NCBI GenBank assembly: GCA_963680875.1
Contig: OY804578.1
Span: 26,937,101-27,001,100 of the forward strand
Length of the DNA stretch: 64,000 nt
From: Bathymodiolus brooksi
Taxonomy: Eukaryota > Mollusca > Bivalvia > Mytilida > Modiolidae
Direction: 5' to 3'
In this document: positions 51,875-61,520 of the stretch, one piece after another
Numbering within the stretch: position 1 is the first letter of the stretch
How the letters are laid out: the number at the start of each line of letters is the position of its first letter
Notes under the pieces: generated by a model
What the model was told of the DNA's origin: nothing
Database searches by the model: none
What the model saw: only the letters and a program-made list of their open reading frames with translations
Position numbers and translations under genes: made by a program

Positions 51875-53735
51875 TGTTAATAAATTGAAAAGAAAATCCA
51901 TTAAAACTTACTTTTTAGAACGCTGTTCTGGAGGTACAAAAACTACAGACTTTTGGAATACAGTCAAACCTTTCTTTTCAAAGAAATGCAAGTCTGGTGA
52001 TCAAAACATTATATTGTGTGAAGATAATAAAATTATTAATAACTCAAATGAAGTTTCAAATCTCTTTAATACTGTTTTTGCTACTGTAGCTGAGAAGATA
52101 GGTGAAAATGTAGTGTATGACCCCTCAAATCATCCGAGTATAACTGCTATGCATGAGAATAATAGTATAGAATTGAATGGACAATTTGGGTTTCAGAAGG
52201 TTACATCAGAAAAAGTGGAAAAAATCATGAATAAAATAAATGTAATAAAAGCAACAGGGGCAGATGGTATACCTGCTAAAATATGAAAGGCGAGTAAGTC
52301 TGTAATAGCACCTCAGCTGTCAACACTGATAAATATTACTGTTGACACAGGTGTATTTCCAGACAGACTCAAAAAAGCTCAGGTTACCCCATTATTTAAG
52401 AAAAATTACCCTTTAGTAGTATCTAATTACAGACCAGTTAGTATCCTTCCTATTTTTTCTAAATTATTTGAAAAAGTAATTGAAACACAGTTAAATGATT
52501 TTTTTGATTCCATTTTCAGTCCTTACTTGTGTGCATTTTGACGAGGTCATGGATGTCAGACTACGTTACTCAGATTACTGGAAGACTGGAGAGAAGCCCT
52601 TGATAACAACTTTTATTTCTCAGCAGTTCTTATGGATCTCCCCAAAGCTTTTGATTGCTTACCCCATAATATTTTATTAGATAAATTATCAGCTTATGGT
52701 GTTTCTTCACAATCTGTATCTTTATTAAAATCTTATCTTTCTAACAGGAAACAACAAATTAAAGTAAACAGTGTTCTGAGTGACTGGGCTGACATCCAGA
52801 AAGGTGTTCCTCAAGGCTCCATACTTGGTCCCCTATTGTTTAATTTCTTTATAAATGATATTTTTTATTTCATTAAACATAGTTCATTGTATAATTATGC
52901 TGATGACAATACTTTGTCATTCAGCAGCCCTGACTATGATATTCTCATTTCTACTTTAGAAGCTGAGTCTCAAGTGCTGATTGATTGGTTTAATGATAAC
53001 AAGATGCAAGCAAATCCTGATAAGTTTCAGGTCTTGGCAGTAGGGAAAAAAACCTTTGCAAAAAATTCATCTATTCAAATTCAAAATAATATACTGTCAT
53101 GTGAAGAAACTGTAAAACTATTGGGAATCGATATAGATTATCAGTTAAAATTTGATCAACATATTAGTAACTTATGTAGAAAAGCATCTCAGCAGTTAAA
53201 AGTTCTTAAAAGACTTGGTTCATATCTTACAAAGCTCAATAAACTTACCATTTTTCATACTTTTATATTAAGTAATTTTAATTTTTGCCCTTTGGCATGG
53301 CATTTTTGTACTGAAAAAAACTCCAAAAAAATTGATAAAATTCAAGTGCGAGCTCTGCGATTTGTATATGATGATTATTCATCCTCCTCTGAAACAAAGG
53401 TTCCCACCCTACAAGTGAGACGTATCAGGACAATGGCACTTGAGACTTACAAAATTTTACACAATTTGGCTCCTGTATGTTTACAAAATGTACTCCATAC
53501 TAAAAATTCAAAATATTACTTTAGATACATAAATATCTTGGATGTACCACAGGTAAGGACTACAACATACGGTAAGAGATCATTCCGTTTTGCAGCAGCT
53601 TCTCTGTGGAATAGCTTACCAGACCACTTCAGGACTGAAAATAGTTTCGCACATTTTAGGAGCCTTGTTCAGTCATGGACTGGTTCTGATTGCCGCTGCT
53701 CTGCTTGCAAATTTATTTTTCTTGCCTCAATTTAA

Positions 53736-53864
53736 GTGTTTCTACTGACAGCCTTTGTTTGAATTAGCACTTGTTTCGAAAGAATTTGCTTCCGATTCAC
53801 GATCAATATTTTTTGTTTTTTTTTGTTTTTTTTATAAATATTTTAGATCTCTTAATTATTAGTA
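53736..53864 (+). other. LINE 3' UTR, first part
   Basis: From the stop codon to the A3 insertion point. T-rich, ending CTTAATTATTAGTA next to CACGG. Confidence 0.7.
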
Positions 53865-54368
53865 CACGGCTGGTAATCACCACAAGCAGAACAATTGGTT
53901 CTGCAAAGAAATTCGTGAGGATAACTTCCGGTTTTGGTGGAAGAGAGTTTACGAAGACGCTTCGCAAGGTATGTACATGTCAAAAATTGAAATTTTCTTT
54001 TTTACTGCTAGAATATTGCAAAATCAGAGAATGCTATGCTGTGGCGAATGCTTTCACGATTAGAAACATGTATAGTTTATTCTTGTACATGAAGTGTAAC
54101 TCTCGCAAAATCAATTGTCCCACGAAAAACATGACGAAAATTGTGACACTCTTACATTTCTAAGTTGTTCTTGACAAAGATGCAAGTTAAATTTTCAATA
54201 TTTTTTCATCATGGGAGTCCAAATGTAATCGGGGATAAATTCCGATTCGTCAGAAGTAAATTGAAGTCTAGATAAATCTACAAACTGTCAATTTTCTCGT
54301 TTTCCTGCTTGAGGAGATCGATTCTGATAGAGCACATTGCGAATGCATGAGGAGATTTGCTAGTTTTG
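53865..54368 (+). repeat. Element A3 left TIR
   Basis: 504 bp, ending at CTAGTTTTG as in A1 and A2. A few substitutions, for example TAATCACCACAAG instead of TAATCGGCACAAG, matched by TGGCGATTA in the right arm, so the two arms share this variant. Confidence 0.9.
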
Positions 54369-55394
54369 TTAATTGTTTTCTGCAAAATTGATAAATTGAC
54401 ACTTTTAAACACAAAACTGATAAATACTCAAATCAAAATAAAATATTCTCTGTCCACTTTCAGGAGATGCCAGGATTCAAGGGAAAGAGGAAAAGGGAAC
54501 TGACATTGACTTTACAAAGAACCATTTCGATATACATGTAGATTGCTTGTATCACCGCCAAGGAAACGAACAAAAACAAGTAGCAGTACACCAAATTTAA
54601 AATCCCTATCAATCAGGACACCAAGTTTATTAAAAAGGTCTCTTTCAATTTCAAAATATGTATATCCTTTCAAACGGGTTTCCACATCTATTCGGCGCAA
54701 CTTTTTTACTAAAGATGACGGAAACTTCACCGCAGATCTACACAAGTTATAATATTACATGATTTCAGCACATACATAGGTCTAACGTAAATAAACATTC
54801 ACTTAGTGCTAGTAGTCATGAATAAATTAAACACAAGATATCAATTAAACTGTGGACATATCCTTAAAATCGGTAAAGCGCTTTACATCTTGTAACCACT
54901 ACTAACAGAGTTCTTTTTTATTTAGAAGTGTGCACACATAACACACTACATAATAGAAAAACAAACCACAAATTAATATTATTCTCAACTATGATATTTA
55001 ATTTAGAGTGTATCATTTGTATTAGAAATTATAAAGATATGATTCACATTAAGTTTAATTATTCTTGATTATAAAATTATCTTACAGTGCATTTTCAATT
55101 GTTTGCAATGTACAGATGTAAGGGAAGTTAATCTTGTGTATCAAATACACAATGGAAGTTGTCACAAAGAACAAATGATCAATAATGACAAGTTAAATCA
55201 TGGGAAACCGCATTTACAATTATGAATTGATTCCTTAAATGAAATGTTTCTTTCTAGGTGGACAGCCCATGAACAATGCAATATTACTTTTATACTTTTA
55301 AAAACCCGACGGGAAGAAGGGCATCAGTTCGTGAATTTATTACCAGACAGACATGCAAAATGTTTGATTATACAGTGGATTACATGTGTCGTAC

Positions 55395-55898
55395 CAAAAC
55401 TAGCAAATCTCCTCATGCATTCGCAATGTGCTCTATCAGAACCGATCTCCTCAAGCAGGAAAACGAGAAAATTGACAGTTTGTAGATTTATCTAGACTTC
55501 AATTTACTTCTGACGAATCGGAATTTATCCCCGATTACATTTAGACTCCCATGATGAAAAAATATTGAAAATTTAACTTGCATCTTTGTCAAGAACAACT
55601 TAGAAATGTAAGAGTGTCACAATTTTCGTCATGTTTTTCGTGGGACGATTGATTTTGCGAGAGTTACACTTCATGTACAAGAATAAACTATACATGTTTC
55701 TAATCGTGAAAGCATTCGCCACAGCATAGCATTCTCTGATTTTGCAATATTCTAGCAGTAAAAAAGATAATATCAATTTTTGACATGTACATACCTTGCG
55801 AAGCGTCTTCGTAAACTCTCCTCCACCAAAACCGGAAGTTATCCTCACGAATTTCTTTGCAGAACCAATTGTTCTGCTTGTGGCGATTACCAGCCGTG
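55395..55898 (-). repeat. Element A3 right TIR
   Basis: 504 bp, inverted partner of 53865-54368, sharing private variants with it. This suggests that the arms were homogenised or that this lineage is distinct from A1/A2. Confidence 0.9.
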
Positions 55899-55903
55899 TA
55901 ATA

Positions 55904-56347
55904 ATGCTATGTCTTTCTTTTTAAATTTTTATGAAAATTAAAAAAAAATTTAAGATGTTCAAATTTTTATTCTTTAAATGGTTTTAAATAATTTCTATGG
56001 AAATTGCTAAATGTTTAAGTTTCTGTATTTAAGTTGCTTTTTGCTTGTTTTTAGTCTCAACCTTGGCTTGTTTTGTACTGCGTTTATGTTGAAATGGAAT
56101 GACTGTATGGTAATCCTGAACAGGGTGACAGCGAGGCACTTGCCACATGGACCTCTGTTCGGGTTTCTTTTTACAGCCCCCTTTCTGATTTTTGCCTGCA
56201 TGATATGTTTTAATTTTGTAATTGCATGTCGATTGTATTGTTTTAATGTTGATGCATTTGTATTCGGTAAAAAGCTCTTGAGAGCTTATGTTTTTTGTTT
56301 ATATTACATGCCGAATTGAAATAAATTTTACTTACTTACTTACTTAC
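55904..56347 (+). other. LINE 3' UTR, second part and tail
   Basis: Continues the LINE after A3. Contains a small inverted repeat AAAGCTCTTGAGAGCTTAT near 56270, AATAAA and the TTAC tail. A 102-codon frame here (56011-56319) is UTR sequence with no domain. Confidence 0.75.
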
Positions 56348-56373
56348 CATTCCTTATCGTGTACACGAAAGTG
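56348..56373 (-). repeat. Element B right TIR, outer tip
   Basis: CATTCCTTATCGTGTACACG followed by AAAGTG, the terminal 26 bp of the right arm, cut off from the rest by the LINE. It differs from the left tip at four or five positions. About 2-4 bp expected between the two parts are missing or were absorbed at the LINE junction. Confidence 0.85.
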
Positions 56374-56378
56374 TTTAG

Positions 56379-56688
56379 GCAAAAAAACATCAAATTGAAC
56401 TTGTGTTGCTATCGTGTTCAAATTAGACTAAAAATGTCACAAAAGACACAGAGTGACATTTTTCATACAACAATGTTACAAAATGCATTGTGGTGTCTGA
56501 TTATATGGTCGAAATTGCATGTTTTGTAATATTTTGGAATATTGCTCCCAAACACTGGATATACATGGACAGAGGGTATTGCAACTCATTTTATTTTTAT
56601 TTATGACTTTATAGTTATTGGGGATATGTGATTGAATGTGATTTTGCAGTGGAAGGGTATATAATATTGAAAATATTGTTGCTATTAA
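56379..56688 (+). repeat. Satellite monomer 16, right part
   Basis: Resumes with GCAAAAAAACATCAAATTG directly after the TTTAG duplicate. Short form: TACATGGACAGAGGG without the Penelope-related segment. Shares TTGTGTTGCTATC and TTAGACTAAAAATG variants with monomer 17. Confidence 0.9.
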
Positions 56689-57667
56689 GGAATTTTTTTA
56701 AATCTTCATGCGCTAGTTTGTCGACTTCAAATATAGAATATGGTGATATAATTATTGGAATTCTTTCAATCCTACAAATCTTTCCTGATAAATGTTGGTA
56801 GATTCAGTTAGAATACATGTGCATTGTACTTATGAAACAATATAAGGCTGTGGAAAGCAGTTTTAATTGAAAATTATGTTATTAAAATTAGGTAATTTAA
56901 GCCATGTCGGGAAAATTATATTGACTGCTCAGCATTTTCTGTTAAATTTTTCAAATTGTCAATTTGGATTTCATGTTTTAGAGTATTATTTTGCTGTAAC
57001 AGTACATTTGAACATCCAGCTTACTTAAACAGTGGGGAAAATTATATGGAAGCATATATTTATTGAGTTTTGGGAAAAATTATAGCTTTGCACCATAAGA
57101 AATTCCAAGACTTGAATATCAATAAATCTTATTTTTGCATATTTCATGGAATTAGAAGGAATTTCAACTGAACAAAAACTTATTGTTTGCCTTAAACTTG
57201 ATAATTTATGGGGTTAAGGCATGAATTATTTTATGGATTAAAAAGGGGGGGGGGGCTAAATGCAAACATTTCATAGTATTTAGCTATTAAATATACAACT
57301 GAGGCATATATGCGTGTAAAACATGCTTATTATTTTAGAAATTAGCTCAATAACTGCAATATATTTGAGAATAAGTATGTTGTGGTATATTACACAATCT
57401 GAACTCAACAGCTGTAAATAAAGATATTTTCATTAAAAACCTTCAAGGGGGTAACTTTGCACTTGCACACTTATTCTTGCAAATATGAGACAGCCACATA
57501 CCATTAAAGGTTGTTTGTGGTTGATAATGCCTAAGGAATAGAAATAAGGCCAACAAAGGGTTAGAGAAGCAAGTTGTGTTGCTCTTTAGGCAAAACACAT
57601 CAAATTGAACTTGTGTTGCTATCATGTTCAAATTAGACTAAAAATGTCACAAAAGACACAGTCTGAC
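56689..57667 (+). repeat. Satellite monomer 17 (truncated, array end)
   Basis: Last monomer. It carries the same 472-bp deletion as monomer 16 (CTTTAGGCAAAACACATC at about 57585) and also lacks a short stretch (~25 bp) before its G11 tract (57245-57255). It stops in CACAAAAGACACAG, after which unrelated sequence begins. More diverged than the central monomers, as expected at an array edge. Confidence 0.9.
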
Positions 57668-57739
57668 CCGTAGCAGGAGATTCCGAATAGAGTTCGGAAT
57701 TCCGAATGAAATTATTCTGAAATATTCGGAAACAGCTTG
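57668..57739. other. Array edge and unique junction
   Basis: Satellite sequence stops in GACACAG and is followed by GTAGCAGGAGATTCCGAATA. No element end or target duplication was recognised here, so this may be the true right border of the array. Confidence 0.5.
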
Positions 57740-58035
57740 GAAATTTGGAATTTGCCATTTTTTAAGTCAGAAAATGTGTGGAAATTTGAACTTTGTCATT
57801 TTTATGTCGGAAAAAGCTCGGAAAGTTGGATTAAACCATTTTGAATGGCGAAAAAGATGCGGAAATTTAGACTTTATTATTTTTATTGGCAAAACAAGTT
57901 CGGAAAGGTGGAATTTATCATTTTTAATGGCGGAAAAAGATGCGGAAAATTGGACTTTGTCATTTTTGACTCAGTCATTTTGTAGGCCAGAAAAAAACAT
58001 TTTTTGTGGAAAAGTTGATTTAGTCATTTCTTAAG
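57740..58035 (+). repeat. Degenerate ~39-bp minisatellite
   Basis: About seven diverged units built on GGAAATTTGGACTTTGTCAT with TTTTATGGCGGAAAAAG. The period is close to 39 nt (13 codons), so an 86-codon frame (57774-58034) reads through with a repeating G-N-L-x-F-x-I-F pattern. The frame is most likely a by-product of the repeat length. Confidence 0.75.
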
Positions 58036-58589
58036 GTTTGTTTTTAAATTTGATTAATATCCAATTGAATGAAGAATATCAACTAATATTAACTAATTGA
58101 TTAATACTGCCAAGTCTTAAGTTAGAATAAAAATTTAATAAATAGTGATGTTTCTAATTTTCCCTGAAACAGGTGTTAAAACTGTTCAACTCTTTGGTAT
58201 ATTCAAATTTTTTCAAAGAAAATTAGACAAAGACCAGCATAAAACATAGAAAATTGAAAACAAGTAACATGAACTTCACTAAAATAGTGAAAACTTGTGT
58301 TTTCCAGAAAATTGAGCATTCACTGTGGTACACATAGTTATTGGGTTGATGGATGCAGATTACATTTTTTCTGGGTTCTGAAAATTTACTCCTCATCAAA
58401 TATTCAAAAGTAGATTAAGTTTCCATCATAGTATGCATAAGAAAGTTAATAGGTACTATATTGATCACTCATCATGTACATGCAATTACTGAGGTCTTGA
58501 CGTTTCTAATGATGATTGAATTTTAAACATTGTATACAGTCGAACCTCATAATGTCAAACTGCTTACTTTTATTTATCCAAAGAAACAA
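58036..58589. other. AT-rich non-coding stretch
   Basis: No gene, repeat unit or RNA seen. ACAGTCGAACCTCATAATG at about 58538 resembles pogo/Tigger-type transposon ends seen in many invertebrates, but there is no second end. Confidence 0.4.
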
Positions 58590-58600
58590 CTTATCTGAGA

Positions 58601-58935
58601 TTGAGTGAGTGATTGTTGCTTAATGCCAATTCAGCAATTTTTCAGCTATATCATGGCGAGAACAAGTTAATTTTCAATGAGAGCATGTTCAGGTCCACTT
58701 TGTACTAAACCAACACGCTGAGTTGGATTTTATAGTGCTAGTTCACTGAAAAAACAATCTGCGGGTGGACATGTCACTCAACTCGGACACATTATTCTGA
58801 TTCCGAGCCAACCTGCTTAGTGGAGAAGCAACAGATACCAATTTTATATTCTTTGATTTGACCAGAACAGGGCTCGAACCCACAATCTTGCGCACTCGAG
58901 GTGTATCTGGTATTGACATAGCCAGGTATGACTGT
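58601..58935 (-). mobile_element. tRNA-derived SINE
   Basis: Minus-strand reading gives a Pol III B box GGGTTCGAGCCC (complement of 58870-58881), a variable body, then the tail domain CGCCATGATATAGCTGAAAA with ATTGCTGAATTGGC and GTTAAG-like text, ending in CAATCACTCACTCAAT. The tail domain is the same module as in the SINE at 48274-48530, with a different head and body. Limits are approximate; a clean target duplication was not found. Confidence 0.75.
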
Positions 58936-59622
58936 ATATACAACACGTTTCAACATTGTTCAGCAAACCTCATTGCACAGAAAATATTTTTTTCATATAA
59001 ACAAAAGGAAGAAATCTGAATATGACAACTTTTACTTGCTGATAATAATATGCATAGTACATAAACATAGTATAACAAAGTAGAAAATAAATAGAATACA
59101 AAGGCTTCTAAAACAAAGACTTCAGGAATAGTCACTATATTGTGTGTTGCATGCTTTCAATATTTTAATAACAATGGCCATCTTGATCGCATGGTAGTTT
59201 GATTTTCAACTACATGTACAATCAGTGCCTATCACCACTTACACAGACTGTTTGCTATGATCTAGGTAACAATACAAAGAAAATATTAAACATTCCATAT
59301 ACAAATTATTTCAAATATGTACAATATTTACAAACATGTCAAATGGAGATAATCATAGTAAAAAACCACTCTGTTTATTCTACATAACCATGACCCATAA
59401 GTTAGGATCTGGTATACCTTTGCGATAATGTACCGGTATTTAATAACATATCGCAGCATGCATGTCATACTTTCGTTGTCGAGTCATAGACCGTATTCGC
59501 TTTGACTCTTTTAATTGTTTACGTTTGCTCCTATGCACTTCTAAGTACTGCTCTTGTTTTAGGTGCTTGATGATAGATGAACCTGGTCTCAAAGCCGCAC
59601 CCAAGACTTTAGATCGCAGTAG
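58936..59622. other. Non-coding stretch
   Basis: No supported gene. Short frames on both strands (61-67 aa; also the start of a 109-aa minus frame) show no domain or coding bias. Confidence 0.5.
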
Positions 59623-59727
59623 AGTAAACTTAAGATAAAATGGCCAGGTAGGCTCGGAAAAACACAAATTTAGTAGAAAATGTAAAAGAAATGAATCATA
59701 GGTTTCGCACCATATGCAAAAAAAATA
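59623..59727 (+). repeat. Diverged satellite fragment outside the array
   Basis: AGTAAACTTAAGATAAAATGGCCAGG... to ...TTTCGCACC matches the satellite block GTTAAACTTAAGATAAAATAGCCAGG... to ...TTTCACACCTTAAGG at roughly 85% by eye. It stands about 30 bp from the Penelope-related segment, whereas in the monomers the two are about 200 bp apart in the same order and orientation. Confidence 0.75.
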
Positions 59728-59756
59728 TAATTTTAATACTAAGTATATGATAAATA

Positions 59757-60095
59757 GGGGTAATAACAAAATTACCGAACTCCGAACAATATTACAAAGA
59801 GAAAGTCAAAACTCTTATATATATAAACAGACAAAATCAGTCAACAACCGGAAAACTGTGAAAACCGTAATGACCCTGACTTGGTACAGGCATTTCTAAA
59901 GAAATGGTGGGTTGAATCAGATTTTAAAGCACCAAACTTCCCGCTTTTATTACGGCTCAAAGGTTCCGGCTGTCACTATAACATTATTTATAACAATACT
60001 GGAACAAAATAGGTAAAATAGTTGTCAAAGCAGTACAAATCCCAGTGAAGCAAATGTCAAAAACACTTTTACGTCACACATTGATAAACAAATAT
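59757..60095 (-). mobile_element. 3' tail of the Penelope-like element
   Basis: Homologue of the 339-bp segment of long satellite monomers: GGGTAATAACAAAATTACCG at one end and TTTTACGTCACACATTGA at the other. It lies directly 3' of the minus-strand reverse transcriptase and is probably its 3' UTR or pseudo-LTR. A 9-bp-arm inverted repeat CATTTTCAC TAT GTGAAAATG (60130-60150) overlaps the last codons of the reverse transcriptase. No hammerhead ribozyme core was found in it. Confidence 0.65.
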
Positions 60096-60124
60096 TTTTG
60101 AAATTTTTGTTGACTTCCTTATCT

Positions 60125-61520
60125 TTATACATTTTCACTATGTGAAAATGCATCGCTTATCATCGTCTCTACATAGACGGAATATATTTCGACAAGATCT
60201 TGGTATCGGAATATAAACTTTTTAAGAGATAGAATAAGGCGAATCTGTTCATAGCCCTGGTCCAGTAACCTGTTTCTCAGATGAAGATGATGTTTCAGGA
60301 AATCAGAATAATTGATACTAGCCCTTGCATAGCGAATCAATTGCGAAATGTAAACACCATATGCAGGAGAAGTTGGTATATTGCTGCATATATTTGGAAA
60401 AGTTATGATTTCAAAATTGAAGTCGTCCCGTTTATCATAAATTTTAGTACTGAGTTGGCCACTGTCGTCTAATTCGAGGCATAAATCCAAAAATGATGCG
60501 GACGAAGCTGTATCTGTGGTCTCTTTAACTTCCAGCTCTGGAGGATATATCAATGGAAGAATTTCTGCAAATCTAGAATTATTGATAGATAAAACGTCAT
60601 CAATATACCTGTATGTGAAATTAAAGGCTCTAGCCTCATGAATCTTCTTATCTCTTACAAGCTTTTGAAGAAACTCCGACTCATATGAGTATAAAAATAA
60701 ATCGGCTAGAAGAGGGGCACAATGCGTACCCATTGGTATACCGACGACCTGCTGAAACAGTGTCCCTCCAAAGGAGACAAATATGTTATCGATGAGGAAC
60801 TCCAGCATACTGATCACTTGTTCCTCGGAGTAGCATGTTTTACCTTTTTGAATTATGTTTGAAAAATATGTGGAAATTGTAGCCTAACACAACAAATGTT
60901 GAGCCATAGTTTCTATGACTGAAAGCTTTGTGAATTGTTTCTTTAAAGCGGGTTTTTAATTTGTCATGTGGTAGGGGGGTATATAGAGTTGAAAAATCAA
61001 AAGTTTTGATAGAGGATACCTGAGCGAAAGATCTTGATTGAAGGTTATCCAAAAGATCTTTAGAGTTTTTCAAAATACACATGTGATTTATGCCACTACG
61101 CGAGTAAACAGTTTCACAATATTTCTATTGTCCCTCATTTACTGCAGACAGAATCTTTGTCAGGTGAATAGACAATGCTTTCGTTGAACAAGTTGATGAT
61201 CCCGCTATGTACCTTTCTTTGCATGGTGTCTTATGGAGTTTAGGTATCCAATATAAATAGGGTAAATCCTCAGACTCTTTACCAGAGGGAATGTTTAAAG
61301 AGGTCATGCATGATCTGTGGTTAGCTAGGATTTCATCTTTGTCGAACGAAGTTGGCTTGAATGTGGTATTACTAGAGGAGTTGATATTGATGCCTAATAA
61401 ATATATATTTCCTAACATGTTTTTGTTACTATATTGATACAGTAGCCATTTAATTGAAATGACTTTGTTCCTATTTATTAATAGGAATACCGATGTGGAC
61501 CTGACTGGATATGTGCTCAC
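60125..61520 (-). pseudogene. Penelope-like reverse transcriptase, broken
   Basis: Minus-strand coding remnant in three pieces. 61520-61125 has DLPYLYWIPKLHKTP and IAGSSTCSTKALS. An in-frame TAG follows EGQ, then 61082-60840 has KNSKDLLDNL and KTFDFSTLYTPLPHDKL. A one-base shift near 60838 leads to 60817-60125 with GIPMGTHCAPLLADLFLYSY (60728-60742 for GIPMG), the catalytic YRYIDD (YIDD 60596-60607) and SPAYGVYISQLIRYAR. This pattern is that of Penelope-like retroelement reverse transcriptases in animals. The frame ends soon after YQDLVEIYSV with no GIY-YIG endonuclease seen. The 5' end is probably truncated. Named from motif memory; other RT groups with similar motifs are possible. Confidence 0.8.

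Larger units (their letters stand above)
50185..53735 (+). pseudogene. LINE polyprotein: PHD finger, endonuclease, reverse transcriptase
   Basis: Single ancestral frame of about 1180 codons with four lesions: TAA at 51214, a 35-bp tandem duplication near 51811-51874 that shifts the frame, TGA at 52284 (likely from TGG) and TGA at 52539 (likely from CGA). Order: hydrophobic N-terminus (GSIFTLLVLTFII); 2A-like GDVSIKPGP at 50476-50517; C4HC3 PHD finger at 50530-50682; endonuclease with ETKLD (50953), GDINFD and SDCH; reverse transcriptase with DLPKAFDCL, GVPQGSILGPLL and YADD (52896-52907); and a C-terminal region with SLWNSLPDHFR typical of CR1-like LINEs. Such proteins nick target DNA and copy the element RNA into it. 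Not functional as it stands. Confidence 0.88.
53865..55898 (+). mobile_element. Element A3, 2034-bp internal-deletion derivative of element A
   Basis: Has both 504-bp arms (53865-54368 and 55395-55898), the left interior to CATCTATTC (about 54691) and the right interior from CGGCGCAAC onward. Against A1 the break joins 6338 to 12657 through a TTC overlap, removing about 6.3 kb. Flanks are TAGTA and TAATA, a 5-bp target duplication with one mismatch. It inserted in the LINE 3' UTR independently of A1/A2, so it proves the element ends and its mobility. Frames inside (130, 83 and 82 aa) are arm sequence, not genes. Confidence 0.9.
50178..56347 (+). mobile_element. LINE, APE-type CR1/L2-like, decayed
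   Basis: Inserted in the right TIR of element B, between CCATCTTGAAA and CATTCC. It contains one long broken coding frame (PHD finger, endonuclease, reverse transcriptase), a 3' UTR split by element A3, AATAAA at 56320-56325 and a 3' microsatellite tail TTAC x5 (56328-56347) in place of poly(A). Short tandem-repeat tails are usual for the CR1/L2/RTE side of the LINE tree. Almost no 5' UTR precedes the first ATG (50185), so the 5' end may be truncated. No convincing target duplication was found. Confidence 0.88.
47380..56373 (+). mobile_element. Element B, DNA transposon with ~520-bp TIRs, interrupted by a LINE
   Basis: Left end CACTGTCGTATACCCGATAA. The right end, read inward from 56373, is CACTTTCGTGTACACGATAA. 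Flanks are TTTAG (47375-47379) and TTTAG (56374-56378), a perfect 5-bp target duplication in satellite monomer 16. Without the LINE (50178-56347) the element is about 2.8 kb. It contains a two-exon zinc-finger gene, a SINE and subterminal GGAATGGTC repeats. Termini, TIR length and target-duplication size parallel element A, though the sequences are unrelated. No transposase was recognised, so it is probably non-autonomous. Confidence 0.88.
1..57667. repeat. Satellite array, 17 monomers of ~2045 or ~1710 bp
   Basis: Head-to-tail tandem array running off the left edge of the window. Monomer starts were set at the recurring GGAATTTTTTTAAATCTTCA (GGAAT followed by a T run). They fall at 1, 2044, 3756, 5461, 15859, 17903, 19947, 21662, 32127, 34172, 36217, 38263, 40309, 42355, 44402, 46453 and 56689. 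Periods are about 2045 bp (long form) or 1705-1715 bp (short form) once inserted elements are subtracted. Monomers differ by scattered substitutions and small indels, and none contains a convincing gene. The array is broken by elements A1, A2 and B and ends mid-monomer at about 57667. What the repeat does (heterochromatin, centromere or none) cannot be read from the sequence. Confidence 0.95.

Noticed and set aside
56011..56319. 102-codon frame after element A3
   Set aside because: It is the LINE 3' UTR; no domain.
1..57667. Periodic repeats as a CRISPR-like array
   Set aside because: Units of ~2 kb, no short direct repeats with unique spacers, and a eukaryotic context.
58535..58560. pogo/Tigger-like transposon end (CAGTCGAACCTC)
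   Set aside because: Only one short end-like word, no partner end, no TA duplication established.
58870..58881. tRNA gene suggested by the B box
   Set aside because: No cloverleaf or A box at the correct spacing was found. The B box belongs to the head of a SINE.
59757..60150. Hammerhead ribozyme of a Penelope-like element
   Set aside because: No CTGATGA...GAAA core found on either strand; only a short 9-bp-arm inverted repeat is present.
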